NCBI GenBank assembly: GCA_027924645.1
Contig: BSBN01001363.1
Span: 1,972,001 to 2,036,000, forward strand
DNA length: 64,000 nt
From: Cunninghamia lanceolata
Lineage: Eukaryota; Streptophyta; Pinopsida; Cupressales; Cupressaceae
Reading direction: 5' to 3'
Shown piece by piece: positions 36,066 to 46,917 of the stretch. The notes below the pieces were generated by a model, which worked only from the letters and a program-made list of their open reading frames with translations, had not been told where the DNA came from and searched no databases. Position 1 is the first letter of the stretch. Every line of letters begins with the position of its first letter. The position numbers and the translations under genes were made by a program.

Positions 36066-36521
36066 TTAATCCATTGGTTTTTCTCCTTGCTTTTGTTCAT
36101 GTACGAGGATGTTGTATCTTGTGTATAAGCCATCAGATCTTGTACCAGACATGAAGTAAGTGATTTGTATTCATGTACTTGTCTATGTATCAGTTGATTT
36201 ATAATGTTTGTGTTAGAAGAAATTGTATCTTTGTACTAGATCCTAATGATTACTCATCTAATGTTATGCAAATGTTTATTGATTAAATGCAATAGTTAGA
36301 ATGATCTATTAATGTTAGTAAATGATGTATGATAGACTATGTTGTTCGAATTGTCAAGTAATGCTCCCATGAAATCTTAGAGTAACAAGTTGATAGTTTA
36401 ATGATGTATGATGCTGTGTTAAATATTACTTTGTTACTTTATTCTTTTTTTTAAAAAAAAATTATTCTGTTAAATTAGCATAGATGTGTTGTTATCTAAG
36501 GTGTTCTTGCGGGGCGTTACA

Positions 36522-36526
36522 TGTAA
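36522..36526. repeat. TSD of the nested family A solo LTR, right
   Basis: TGTAA, matching 30764-30768. Confidence 0.92.
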
Positions 36527-36734
36527 TATTATAACTTTATTAAATAAAATATGCTTGGTCGGCTATAAAGTCATTATGTGTTGTCGGGAATTATGTGTTT
36601 TCATTTAAAAAATGAAATACAATAAAATAAATAAAGAACTTCTCTGGGATTATTAAATTAAATAAAAATATTAGTACTGGGGGAGATGCACGGGATCACG
36701 TGCTGAGTCCCTTGGAAGAAGGAAGGGGTTGTGT

Positions 36735-36742
36735 TATAAAAG
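36735..36742 (+). promoter_or_regulatory. TATA box, family B 5' LTR
   Basis: TATAAAAG, about 50 bp after GATGCACGGGATCACGTGC, which contains a CACGTG G-box core. The nested solo LTR now separates this promoter from the first 0.9 kb of U3, so its activity may be altered. Confidence 0.6.
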
Positions 36743-37439
36743 AAAAGGCTTGGTGAGGCAAAAGGGGAGGCTAGAAAAAAAATTGGAGAAGACTTTTGGG
36801 GAAGCTGGATTTCCAGAATTGGATTTGGGGGAGCAACATCAATCCCTCAGTTTGTTAAGTGAAATCAGGTTCCTTGTTGAATTCTGTCTCAGTTTTATTT
36901 TAATAAACAAATTCATGATTCTTTATTCTTTGTCAAATCTAGACAGATTCATTCATTTACCTTTCAATTGTACCTGTTTGTTCATTTCTATAGTCTTTTC
37001 AACAAATTAATTTAGCTTGTATTTCTGTGTGTCAAAAAAATATCTATATAAGAATAAAATAAATAAAAAAGATCTGGTAAAATTGGCCGCAGCCTGGCCT
37101 GAAATCGGGGTATCGGCGTGGTCATTTTATTCCCGGTAGGTCGCTAAAGGCGTGTGGAATTAGAGAGTCTTTATTTTCATGGCTGCGGAAGCGCTTGTGA
37201 AAGATCTTGTCTCCGCTGCCATTTAGTACATGGCAGGGAGGACATTGTTAGGGTTTTTGTTTATATTGTGACACGGGCAGGGAAGAGCCGGATGAGCCCT
37301 TGGATTTGATCCTCAGACCTGTTAAACCCTGTTGGAGGCAGTTCAAAATAGTGCCTGGTCAATATTCGTCTTCAATGGGGGGGAAGCGCCCTGGCGTAGT
37401 ACTTCCGAGCTCGGGGTCGTTAAGGATTATCGTCCGTAA

Positions 37440-37647
37440 ACCCTGGTTGTGAGACTGACAAAGGATATAATACAGACATACCATGTTTGTAAATTCTACA
37501 TTCACATACTCCGAAAAGTTCAACCCAAAGCACTACCTTACAAAGCCTTCTGCGGGAGTGCGGAATGGTGGTCTGGATAATGTGAATTCAGACTATATTT
37601 TAACAGTAAATGCTGTGCTGGTGCACTTAGATAGAAATTGTAGGTAC
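37440..37647 (+). pseudogene. YAK1-like: captured YAK1/DYRK kinase exon fragment
   Basis: Frame one reads TLVVRLTKDIIQTYHVC. After a one-base shift near 37480 the next frame reads FTYSEKFNPKHYLTKPSAGV, then GLDNVNSDYILTV and NAVLVHLDRNCRY. This follows, in order, the N-terminal flank of the kinase domain of plant YAK1-type dual-specificity kinases: VxxLTKDIVxTYQICNP, then YSExLNPKRxLTxPSxGV, then DNVNSDLIL, then RY. It stops just before the glycine loop (GHGTFGQV), as if at an exon end. It is disabled by the frameshift and is only about 70 codons long. It lies on the sense strand, downstream of the LTR TATA box. A near-identical copy is in the 3' LTR (45067-45274), so the capture predates this insertion. 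Confidence 0.82.
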
Positions 37648-37900
37648 AATCAAACGACTTCATACTTGTTAAGAGTTCTCTGTTGCATTATATTTTTACA
37701 ATATGTCCGTCCTCTGTGGGAGTTAATCTCTTGATGTGGCAGACACCTTACTTGTTGAACCAATGTCAAATCTGTGAATGAGACCCCCTGAATGAGTTTA
37801 GTTTGTTCAAATTCCGCAATCATTGCAATTCATGAGATGACATCTCTTTGAGTCATCTATTTAATAGTTCACATTCTTTGTCTTTAATCCTACAACTTAC

Positions 37901-38359
37901 TTAACCGTCTACTAGAACATCTCCAACTATCGAGCAAAATTCGCCTTTCATTGTGTTCCTTGTGCTTTGAGGATGTCTGTACCCTGCTACAAATTGCCCA
38001 CACATAAATATTAGGATATCTTCATAGCCGGCACTGTCAAGATGGTCGATCATGCTCACATAACAATCAACTGTAGCCATAAGGCAAAGAGGGTTACTCA
38101 TGTGAATTAAGTTTGAACAACTCTCAGTTTTAGGAAGAGCCTTGCTTAGTCCATTTTGTGCATATCCTACGATCATTGTTTCCATTAAATAACAATATTT
38201 GAGGCATCGATCATACAAATTGAGGCATCGATCCTCATACACCTGCCCTCTCTTGCATTCAATAATAACGATGTTGCTGTAAATTCTCCTCAGCCTATAT
38301 TCATATGTGAACGACAGGTATTTAGAAACCATATCGCAACAACAACATGGATTTAACAA
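37901..38359 (-). pseudogene. captured PPR-like fragment (antisense in LTR B)
   Basis: A 152-codon minus-strand frame contains METMIVGYAQNGLSKAL, which matches the PPR phrase WNTMIxGYAQNG, and later DCYVSMIDHLDSAGYEDIL, which resembles the HYxCMVDLLGRAGxLDEA motif near the end of plant PLS-type PPR proteins. The spacing between them is shorter than in a normal protein, and the repeats are badly degraded. It is therefore a decayed PPR piece held open by chance. The copy in the 3' LTR (45528-45959) is shorter because its upstream ATG is interrupted by a stop. Confidence 0.5.
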
Positions 38360-38879
38360 TTTTTTTTGATGACAAGTTTAGGACATCCTCTAGATGGCCA
38401 ACGCGGCCAAGGAGGTCTACCATGCATGCATAACTATTAGCTATAGGAAAAATACAATAGGGGTTTCAGATGTGGTTAAAGTTTGCACAGTTTTCACTCA
38501 CCAAACGCCCATGACCGTGCACCCCTGCTGATGAATGTGGCGTAGATACAGAATATGAAATGTACAAACTGTAAATCCTAGGTTATATCGTACATTTCCT
38601 TATCTGCATAGTAAATAATAGACAATCCCACCGCTGCCAGTGTTGCAGAAAATAGTTTACAGTTCTAAGCATTCCTAAATTATTAAAGGAAGCTGGTTAA
38701 ATATGGAGTTCATCTTAATGAAATTAAAATAGCATCTTTTATGTTTCAAATGTTTAATAGTTAAGATAGATAATTCACGTGATACTCAACTGCTCTGGAA
38801 TCATAAAGGCTGAGTTTAAGCAAGCGATTTATAAAATCGAGTAGTTCTAAATATAATCTATATTACAAGACGTGGCCAA

Positions 38880-39290
38880 CTAAATCTCTGCATCTGATAA
38901 AGCATTGGCCTCATCATTCTCCGTTAATTTGTCACACTTGACTCCACTCCAATTGCTTTCCTCCAGAAGGCTATCTTCTTCCTCTTTACACAAAACTTTT
39001 TCATCACCTAAGCAAGTATATGTAATCAAGAGAATGGGGTCTAAATATGTTAGAGAAACATGAGCCAACAAACAACATTGGAGCATCTTCCATGTAGAAG
39101 GATGGAGTTAGAATCAGCTCATTTCCTAGGCTGAGTCTTTACTTTTTTAGTTTCGCCATCGAATGTGACGAATTCGCCGCTGAAAACAGTAAACTTTCCA
39201 ATCATAATGAGTTTATATGCGGGTGAATATGTTGGGAAAATTAGACTAAGGTCAAATGTGTCATTTGCAGTCTTGACTTTTATTGGTTTA
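38880..39290 (-). pseudogene. unrecognised exon-like segments (antisense in LTR B)
   Basis: Two minus-strand coding-like pieces. 39290 to about 39128 reads KVKTANDTFDLSLIFPTYS, then LIMIGKFTVFSGEFVTFDGE. 39086 to 38880 reads CLGDEKVLCKEEEDSLLEES, then KLTENDEANALSDAEI and a stop. A possible splice acceptor (TTGCTTAG) precedes GDEKV. The order and orientation fit adjacent exons of one gene ending at the last stop. No family is recognised. Copies are at 46507-46917. Confidence 0.35.
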
Positions 39291-39630
39291 ACCTCTTCAT
39301 GTAACTATCCTTAGGCATCCGCTCAGTGTGTGTTTGATCTCTATATCGATTGAGTTTACCTGAACAAATTCTTATTATTTCGTTAGATGTAATATGTTTC
39401 AAAGATGAGCATGTCAAATGGTTGGTAAGGATTACAAAATAATTTATTTGGCACCATAGCAAACAAAGCTTATTATTCTATGAGCGGGTAAGTGATCTTT
39501 TATACAACCATGCCAAAAATTCCCATAAAACACATATATGATAACAGCTATCCACGCATTTAACAGTCTATAAAAAGGCAAGGCAACTTAGTGAAATGTG
39601 AGTAGAAATGAAATGGAAAATATTATTTAC

Positions 39631-39733
39631 CATTGCCAAATTTGTGTGCAGACTCATAGGGAGAAAAGCTAATCTCTTCCTGTCCTTGGCCATAATGTTT
39701 GCATCTAATTTTCTGCTCGTTCATTCTTTCCAT
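39631..39733 (-). pseudogene. short exon-like segment (antisense in LTR B)
   Basis: The minus strand reads MERMNEQKIRCKHYGQGQEE, then ISFSPYESAHKFGNG and a GTAAATAAT that could be a splice donor. It lies upstream, in gene order, of the segments at 38880-39290 and may belong to the same captured gene. Unidentified. Confidence 0.3.
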
Positions 39734-39799
39734 AATTAGAAACTACCTTATTTGACACGCCAATGGATTCTTCTCCATCACTAAATAGCTGTCACCTAA

Positions 39800-40860
39800 A
39801 TAGAATCAATGCTATATAGAGTTACACACTTGCATATATAGATTTGGATTTTGCATAAACTGGAGAGAGATATGAATAATAAAGATGTGTCATCATATAT
39901 ACAACTACCACCATCTATTAAGTTTTGACAGCGTGAGGATGTCTAGTCCCGATCTTTTTCTTAGACAGATTTAAATCATCTTTGATTAAAACATTTTATA
40001 GACATCGTTATGACGAAGAATTCCAAGCATAGTAAACTGTTATCTGATTGAGGTCAAGAATATCTGAAGGACCGTATTAGGGTAGAACTTAGAGGAAAAC
40101 GAAAACATTGATGTTCATTGTTGATGGTAGGACCTTTGTCCTCATGGTATTGCCGTATAGTTATAAGGTATTATTTTAGTACTTAATCCAACGTCGGAAA
40201 GGTAAGTTAATTAGTGTAAAATTTGTTATACTTGTGTTTTATAATCTTTCTTTAGAAACGAATGTAGAATATTTAGATAATTTTAGTATAATTGCTGTAT
40301 TTATTGTGAAATCAATTAGTTTGATTTAAAGAGATAGTGTAATCCATTGTTGATTTCATTACAAAGCTATTTATGAGCCAAGAAGGAATTTAAGTGTTTA
40401 ATTTCTAGAATCTGAATTGTATTGTGCAAGTTAAGTATTTCTATTGTCGTAGAGTCGAATTGAGAGTGGTCATACTCGAAATTCTAGAGGCTTAGTTTGT
40501 CGTAGTGTGGATGGATGTTTTTGTATTGTAATGTTATAACGATTATGTGATTCAAACTTAGTATGAAGTATTATGGAGTATTGACTAAGTTGATTATGTG
40601 TTTTGTGATATAAAATTCTCTGGATAAGATATTTAACCAGTTGTGACTAGCTTGTATCTGTTTTGTTGTAATTGTTGTTTGGAGAGACCTGGTATCTGCG
40701 AAAGTGTAAAATGTTGTAATGCTATAGGCGATGGATAACAATTGGTGTTATGATTCTGTTTGTAATGCAAGAGGGTTTATGCCTTGCAATGACCAAGTAT
40801 GTGTATTGCTATAATGCCTTGTATGATGGTTAAGGTTTACTAGGTGTTAGGAAGGAGAGT
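39800..40860. other. LTR B middle, no recognisable gene
   Basis: AT-rich and mostly T/G-rich on the plus strand. No frame of note in either copy. Confidence 0.5.
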
Positions 40861-40870
40861 GGCTTTCAAC

Positions 40871-41192
40871 GTGGGGCCAGCGCCCAAAGTGGCAGTCAGG
40901 ATAACCCGTTGAAAGTACATTAATCAAGTGATAACCTAAAATGAACTAGGGGGTTAAGGGTAGATTTCACACTAAACAAGATTAATGGATTCCTCTCCCA
41001 TGGCCTGTAGTGCTTGTATAGACTAAGGATGGGTAGAGAAGGCCTGGTTGGCATGATTGACTTCCTTGTCCTCATGAAAGGACGGTCGATTCCGCATGTG
41101 TCACCCTATGGGGCCGACGCCTAGTGAGAGGCTGTCAGGATAACCATAGATGGGGGCCGGCGCCTAATGAGAGGCTGTCAGGATAACCCATG
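40871..41192 (+). repeat. GC-rich repeat triplet, family B 5' LTR
   Basis: Copies at about 40871-40912, 41108-41150 and 41151-41192. They share GGGGCCGGCGCC-like starts and GGCTGTCAGGATAACC ends. Spacing matches family A although the sequences have diverged. Confidence 0.8.
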
Positions 41193-41392
41193 TTAGGACC
41201 ATGTGATGACACTCTCCCTACTACAACTTAGCATTCCTGGTTTGGTCTCTCCACCTATGTTATGTTTCGCCTCTGGAAGATAAGTTGTGTTGTATTGTTA
41301 TTGCCATGTGTTGTATTGGCGTTTGGTCGTCCTTTGTTCATGTTAGTTCTGTCTACCTGACTGTTATTGTTTGGGACCTCATGTTAACTCCT

Positions 41393-41440
41393 AGCTCGGG
41401 GGGTGGAACTTAGGGTTCCACATGGTCGGGTGGAAGAGCT
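41393..41440 (+). other. terminal 48-nt hairpin, family B 5' LTR
   Basis: Perfect inner stem GTGGAAC-TTAGG-GTTCCAC (41403-41421) inside AGCTC/GAGCT arms. Relative to family A, one stem position differs (GGACC versus GGAAC), and here the pairing is complete. Confidence 0.6.
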
Positions 41441-41919
41441 ATTTTATCCATTGGTTATTCTTGTCAAGTTCATGTGCAGAAAAGATTTGTTCCAGTTGTA
41501 CTTGTCCCAGTTGGAGAAGATATATGTGTATAACCTTGTACCAGATTTGTGTAACAGATCAATCATAATGTATGTGATTCTGTTGTAGTCTAAAAATGAC
41601 AATGTAATGATGTCATGATGTACTTATGTGTAACAAAAGCATTTCAGTTATGTTTTGATCATGTAGATTGTATTATCTGACGGTATGTAATGAATATGAA
41701 TCAGTTATTCAATTATGCATTTGATTTAGATCAGTTACTAATGAATGTTAAATTATGTTAGTTGGTTTGTAAAGTAATGCAGCCTTGTATCCTTAGAGAA
41801 TATGTTGTAGTTAGTTATGTTAACATTATTTGTTATCTTAAACATTAAAAAAAAAAAGTTCCTTTTTCATGTAGCATAAATGTGTTATTCTTTGAGGTGT
41901 ACAAGGCGGGCGTTACATC

Positions 41920-41935
41920 TGGTATCAGAGCCAAG
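41920..41935 (+). other. primer-binding site (initiator-Met tRNA)
   Basis: TGGTATCAGAGCCAAG, two bases after the LTR end. The first 12-13 bases match the complement of the 3' end of plant initiator methionine tRNA, the usual primer for minus-strand DNA synthesis. Confidence 0.92.
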
Positions 41936-42073
41936 TTTAAAAACTGGGTATTCTGTGTGCGTATAGTCCCATTATGTTGTCCTAGTTGCTTAAACTCTGA
42001 AGATTTTCTTCTTTACTTTTGTCATCCTTGCATAACAACGTGAGGGTGTCCCTTGGCAGTGTGTACATAGGTA

Positions 42074-42200
42074 GATGCCTAGAGGTTAAGGTAGAGGTAG
42101 TTGGCATGTAGAGATCCATTCTCTTGATTTCTGCCATGCAGTTGAAGAAAGGTATGCGGCAAGATTTTCAGTTGCTTGTTGTGATGGTTAATGGAGAAGT
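42074..42200 (+). pseudogene. possible gag-start relic
   Basis: ATG CCT AGA GGT TAA GGT AGA GGT reads MPRG, stop, GRG, then SWHVEIHSLDF to another stop near 42188. A Gly/Arg-rich gag start is common in chromovirus-type gypsy elements. The match is short, so this is tentative. Confidence 0.35.
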
Positions 42201-43255
42201 GTTCCCCGATGATCATCCCATCCGTAAGGAGCTTCAGTTGTAGATAAAGGAGTTGTCATTTAGAGGACTTGATGTTTGTGCACCCTCTTGTGGAGTAGGA
42301 ATTCTGGGATTTTGCGGTGCTTATGCAGAGTCCTTATGGTATAGAATAAAGCAGTGAGGTTAACCTAATGTTGTTTCCTCCTTCCTCGTTCGGTGACTAG
42401 CATCTAGTCACGCAGTGTTGTACAGTGCAATTTCAAAGATTGTGTATTTTGCTTATAATTTTTGATGATTTTCTATTAATTAAAAGGTCGGCACTTTGTT
42501 TTTATTTGGTTGTGATGGTTTAGCCACACCTTGTGATCTTCATTTTGTGTAACCCTTATAGTTACATTTGATTTAGTGATGAATTGCGCGCATTTCTTGT
42601 TTCATTGAAGAAATTTAATCCTTATTTGATATTTGTTTATGACTTTGGTGGCTGAACTATTTTCTCTTTATTGTTTTCAATGCCGGCCATGTATCGTATT
42701 GTGATTCCTCTCCAAGGATGTATGAGGCAGACTTGGTGAGTGTATACGAGGAAGCAGACATAGGGAACCTTGAGGATGGGGATATCTGAGGCTAGGACTA
42801 TTTCATGGAGGCTAACTAATTTTTGCTGTAGGAGTTAGGTCATTGTTGTCTTGTTTAGATGGTCTAACCATGTGTGTGTGCCCTAGCACCATCAAGTCTC
42901 AGAGTGTGTGGTATGGATTGTATAGGATAGATGTGGCTTTTGGCTCATAGATTTTGTGTCATGCCTTAGTAGGTCAGTTACCGGTGTCCAGATGGATCCT
43001 TGTGTAGTTTTGAGATGTGGTTCATGGTAATTTGAATTCATGTTTGTGTCTTAAATCATGAATATAGTGCTTATAAAATGATAAATTATGGTACCATGCT
43101 GCTAAAGGTGTAAAGTCAGTATATCAAGACTTTTCTGTTAATAGATCTCATGCATAGTGTGTGCTCCCATGTTTGCATAGTGTTGTGAAAACTGCTCAAA
43201 CTCAATACATTTCACCCATATTTGTTCGCAGGCTTCCAGGAGTAAGCCTGATCCT

Positions 43256-43267
43256 AGGGGGGGAGGA
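43256..43267 (+). other. polypurine tract
   Basis: AGGGGGGGAGGA lies immediately before the 3' LTR start TGTAGTGCC. This is the expected plus-strand primer position. Confidence 0.9.
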
Positions 43268-43542
43268 TGTAGTGCCCCTCATCTCGTCGTCCATCAGTTT
43301 GCTTAAACTTTATAGTGTTCTAGACCGTAGATGATGAATCTCTTGTTATCTTGTTACTTCATTGTGAACCTGATTGTTATGATAATAGTTGTTGATGTGG
43401 GATTTTATCATTTTATGTTTTAGAATTTGAACTAGATGTTACAGATGTTTTGATGTAAATTGCGACATTGGATTGAATGTTTTATGTTGTTGATTAATAT
43501 CAGATACCTTGTTCAACGTAGTTAATTGTTTATACATAAACG

Positions 43543-43604
43543 TGAATGGAACAGTGTTGTATTACTCGTTCTCGAGTACCCTACTTCACTGCGATTTCCA
43601 TTCA
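43543..43604 (+). other. conserved U3 hairpin, family B 3' LTR
   Basis: TGAATGGAA/TTCCATTCA arms and TACTCG-TTCT-CGAGTA core, identical in structure to the 5' LTR copy. Confidence 0.62.
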
Positions 43605-44359
43605 TGATAGGACTGCATGTGATGTATATGTATATCTTGTTATGGTTAACTGTGCGTTGCTGCAGGATGCAGGTACTAGGCATCCACTCCACCTGATTAC
43701 AGGTCTGAGCGTGCCTTCGCCAATGGATTAGTTGGTTGGAGTTAACGTGAGGTCCCTAGTCAGTGTCCCTTCGTCGTCAGTTACCCTTGTGGTTATTGGT
43801 TGTCATTCGCCCATGTCTTACTGTCAGGTAATATTGTATCTTGGAGTCTAATGAGTTCTGCAGGTGTCTAGATATGTGTGGTAATGTTGTGCTTTAATTA
43901 GAATTATTCTACGGAAGAGTATAAGTGTTGTTATATGGGCATAAAGTCGTTAGTTGTCGATTGTCATTTTATGAGAAGTGTTGTTGATAAATAAAGTTGT
44001 AAGAGGTTTTGTATTATTTAATATAATATTATTTACAATAAATATTTAAATAAATAAAATAGTTGCAAGTTCTGTTGTAATTAGTGATTTACAACTAAAT
44101 TAATAAAATAAATTAAAATATATATAGTTGTACTAATATAGATAGTTGTAATATTATAACTTTATTAAATAAAATATGCTTGGTCGGCTATAAAGTCATT
44201 ATGTGTTGTCGGGAATTATGTGTTTTCATTTAAAAAATGAAATACAATAAAATAAATAAAGAACTTCTCTGGGATTATTAAATTAAATAAAAATATTAGT
44301 ACTGGGGGAGATGCACGGGATCACGTGCCAAGTCCCTTGGAAGAAGGAAGGGGCTGTGT

Positions 44360-44367
44360 TATAAAAG
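44360..44367 (+). promoter_or_regulatory. TATA box, family B 3' LTR
   Basis: TATAAAAG in GGGGCTGTGTTATAAAAGAA, about 50 bp after GATGCACGGGATCACGTGC. Transcription from here would read through the captured gene pieces and into the flanking satellite. Confidence 0.6.
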
Positions 44368-45066
44368 AAAAGGCTTGGTGAGGCAAAAGGGGAGGCTAGA
44401 AAAAAAATTGGAGAAGACTTTTGGGGAAGCTGGATTTCCAGAATTGGATTTGGGGGAGCAACATCAATCCCTCAGTTTGTTAAGCGAAATCAGGTTCCTT
44501 GTTGAATTCTGTCTCAGTTTTATTTTAATAAACAAATTTCATGATTCTTTATTCTTTGTCAAATCTAGACAGATTCATTCATTTACCTTTCAATTGTACC
44601 TGTTTGTTCATTTCTATAGTCTTTTCAACAAATTAATTTAGCTTGTATTTCTGTGTGTCAAAAAAATATCTATATAAGAATAAAATAAAAAAAAAAGATC
44701 TGGTAAAATTGGCCGCAGCCTGGCCTGAAATCGGGGTATCAGCGTGGTCATTTTATTCCCGGTAGGTCACTGAAGGCATGCGGAATTAGAGATTCTTTAT
44801 TTTCATGGTTGCGGAAGCGCTTGTGAAAGATCTTGTCTCTGCTGCCATTTAGTACATGGCAGGGAGGACATTGTTAGGGTTTTTGTTTATATTGTGACAC
44901 GGGCAGGGAAGAGCCAGATGAGCCCTTGGATTCGATCCTCAGACCTGTTAAACCCTGTTGGAGGTAGTTCAAAATAGTGCCTGGTCAATATTCGTCTTCA
45001 ATGGGGGGGGAAGCGCCCTACCGTAGTACTTCCGAGCTCGGGGTCGTTAAGGATTATCGTCCGTAA

Positions 45067-45274
45067 ACCCTGGTTGTGAGACTGACAAAGGATATAATAC
45101 AGACATACCATGTTTGTAAATTCTACATTCACATACTCCGAAAAGTTCAACCCAAAGCGCTACCTTACAAAGCCTTCTGCGGGAGTGCGGAATGGTGGTC
45201 TGGATAATGTGAATTCAGACTATATTTTAACAGTAAATGCTGTGCTGGTGCACTCAGATAGAAATTGCAGGTAC
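45067..45274 (+). pseudogene. YAK1-like: captured YAK1/DYRK kinase exon fragment (3' LTR copy)
   Basis: The same 208 bp as 37440-37647, with the same frameshift and two or three substitutions (for example KHYLT to KRYLT, and HLDR to HSDR). The shared frameshift shows it was already broken in the parent LTR before the element inserted here. Confidence 0.82.
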
Positions 45275-45527
45275 AATCAAACGACTTCATACTTGTTAAG
45301 AGTTCTCTGTTGCATTATATTTTTACAATATGTCCATCCTCTGTGGGAGTTAATCTCTTGATGTGGCAGACACCTTACTTGTCGAACCAATGTCAAATCT
45401 GTGAATGAGACCCCCTGAATGAGTTCAGTTTGTTCAAATTCCGTAATCATTGCAATTCATGAGATGACATCTCTTTCAGTCATCTATTTAATAGTTCACA
45501 TTCTTTGTCTTTAATCCTACAACTTAC

Positions 45528-45959
45528 TTAACCGTCTACTAGAACATCTCCAACTATCGAGCAAAATTCACCTTTCATTGTGTTCCTTGTGCTTTGAGGA
45601 TGTCCGTACCCTGCTACAAATTGCCCACACATAAATATTAGGATATCTTCATAGCCGGCACTGTCAAGATGGTCGATCATGCTCACATAACAATCAACTG
45701 TAGCCATAAGGCAAAGAGGGTTACTCATGTGAATTAAGTTTGAACAACTCTCAGTTTTAGGAAGAGCCTTGCTTAGTCCATTTTGTGCATATCCTACGAT
45801 CATTGTTTCCATTAGATAACAATATTTGAGGCATCGATCATACAAATTGAGGCATCGATCCTCACACACCTGCCCTTTCTTGCATTCAATAATAACGATG
45901 TTGCTGTAAATTCTCCTCAGCCTATATTCATATGTGAACGACAGGTATTTAGAAACCAT
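45528..45959 (-). pseudogene. captured PPR-like fragment (3' LTR copy)
   Basis: Matches 37901-38359 with a few substitutions. A CGA-to-TGA-type change near 45962 shortens the frame at its start. The YAQNG and SMIDHLDSAGYED phrases are kept. Confidence 0.5.
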
Positions 45960-46506
45960 ATCTCAACAACAACATGGATTTAACAATTTTTTTTGATGAC
46001 AAGTTTAGGACATCCTCTAGATGGCCAGCACAGCCAAGGAGGTCTACCATGCATGCATAACTATCAGCTGTAGGAAAAATACAATAGGGGTTTCAGATGT
46101 GGTTAAAGTTTGCACAGTTTTCACTCACCAAACGCCCATGACCGTGCACCCCTGCTGGTGAATGTGGCGTAGATACAGAATATGAAATGTACAAACTGTA
46201 AATCCTAGGTTATATCGTACATTTCCTTATCTGCATAGTAAATAATAGACAATCCCACCGCTACCAGTGTTGCAGAAAATAGTTTACAGTTCTAAGCATT
46301 CCTAAATTATTAAACGAAGCTGGTTAAATATGGAGTTCATCTTAATGAAATTAAAATAGCATCTTTTATGTTTCAAATGTTTAATAGTTAAGATAGATAA
46401 TTCACATGATACTCAACTGCTCTGAAATCATAAAGGCTGAGTTTAAGCAAGCGATTTATAAAATCGAGTAGTTCTAAATATAATCTATATTACAAGACGT
46501 GGCCAA

Positions 46507-46917
46507 CTAAATCTCTGCATCTGATAAAGCATTGGCCTCATCATTCTCCATTAATTTGTCACACTTGACTCCACTCCAATTGCTTTCCTCCAGAAGGCTA
46601 TCTTCTTCCTCTTTACACAAAACTTTTTCATCACCTAAGCAAGTATATGTAATCAAGAGAATGGGGTCTAAATATGTTAGAGAAACATGAGCCAACAAAC
46701 AACATTGGAGCATCTTCCATGTAGAAGGATGGAGTTAGAATCAGCTCATTTCCTAGGCTGAGTCTTTACTTTTTTAGTTTCGCCATCGAATGTGACGAAT
46801 TCGCCGCTGAAAACAGTAAACTTTCCAATCATAATGAGTTTATATGCGGGTGAATATGTTGGGAAAATTAGACTAAGGTCAAATGTGTCATTTGCAGTCT
46901 TGACTTTTATTGGTTTA
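46507..46917 (-). pseudogene. unrecognised exon-like segments (3' LTR copy)
   Basis: Same two pieces as 38880-39290, with one residue change near the end (KLTEN to KLMEN). Confidence 0.35.

Larger units (their letters stand above)
30769..36521 (+). mobile_element. complete solo LTR, family A (5,753 bp)
   Basis: Bounded by TGTAGTGCCCCTCACCC and GGGGCGTTACA, with a 5-bp TSD (TGTAA) in the 5' LTR of family B. There is no interior, so the element has been reduced to one LTR, presumably by recombination between its two LTRs. Inside are the U3 hairpin (31090-31153), a TATA box (31915-31922), a DCD-domain gene fragment (33175-33375), an unknown frame (33442-33777), the GC-rich triplet and the terminal hairpin. 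The 3' 880 bp match 1-899 of the window. Confidence 0.93.
29877..41917 (+). mobile_element. 5' LTR of family B (interrupted by a nested solo LTR)
   Basis: Starts TGTAGTGCCCCTCATCTCG and ends AAGGCGGGCGTTACA. Sections 29877-30768 and 36527-41917 together match the 3' LTR end to end. Order: conserved head with hairpin, TATA box at 36735, variable gene-fragment region at about 36760-40100, conserved tail with the GC-rich triplet, and the terminal hairpin. Confidence 0.93.
41918..43267 (+). mobile_element. interior of the family B element (1,350 bp)
   Basis: Everything between the two LTRs. It starts TC then the PBS, and ends with the polypurine tract. Near 42074 a frame starts MPRG, hits a stop and continues GRGSWH, which resembles the glycine-arginine start seen in some gypsy gag proteins. 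No further gag, and no pol domain, can be found in any frame. Many stops throughout show there is no selection for protein. Confidence 0.85.
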
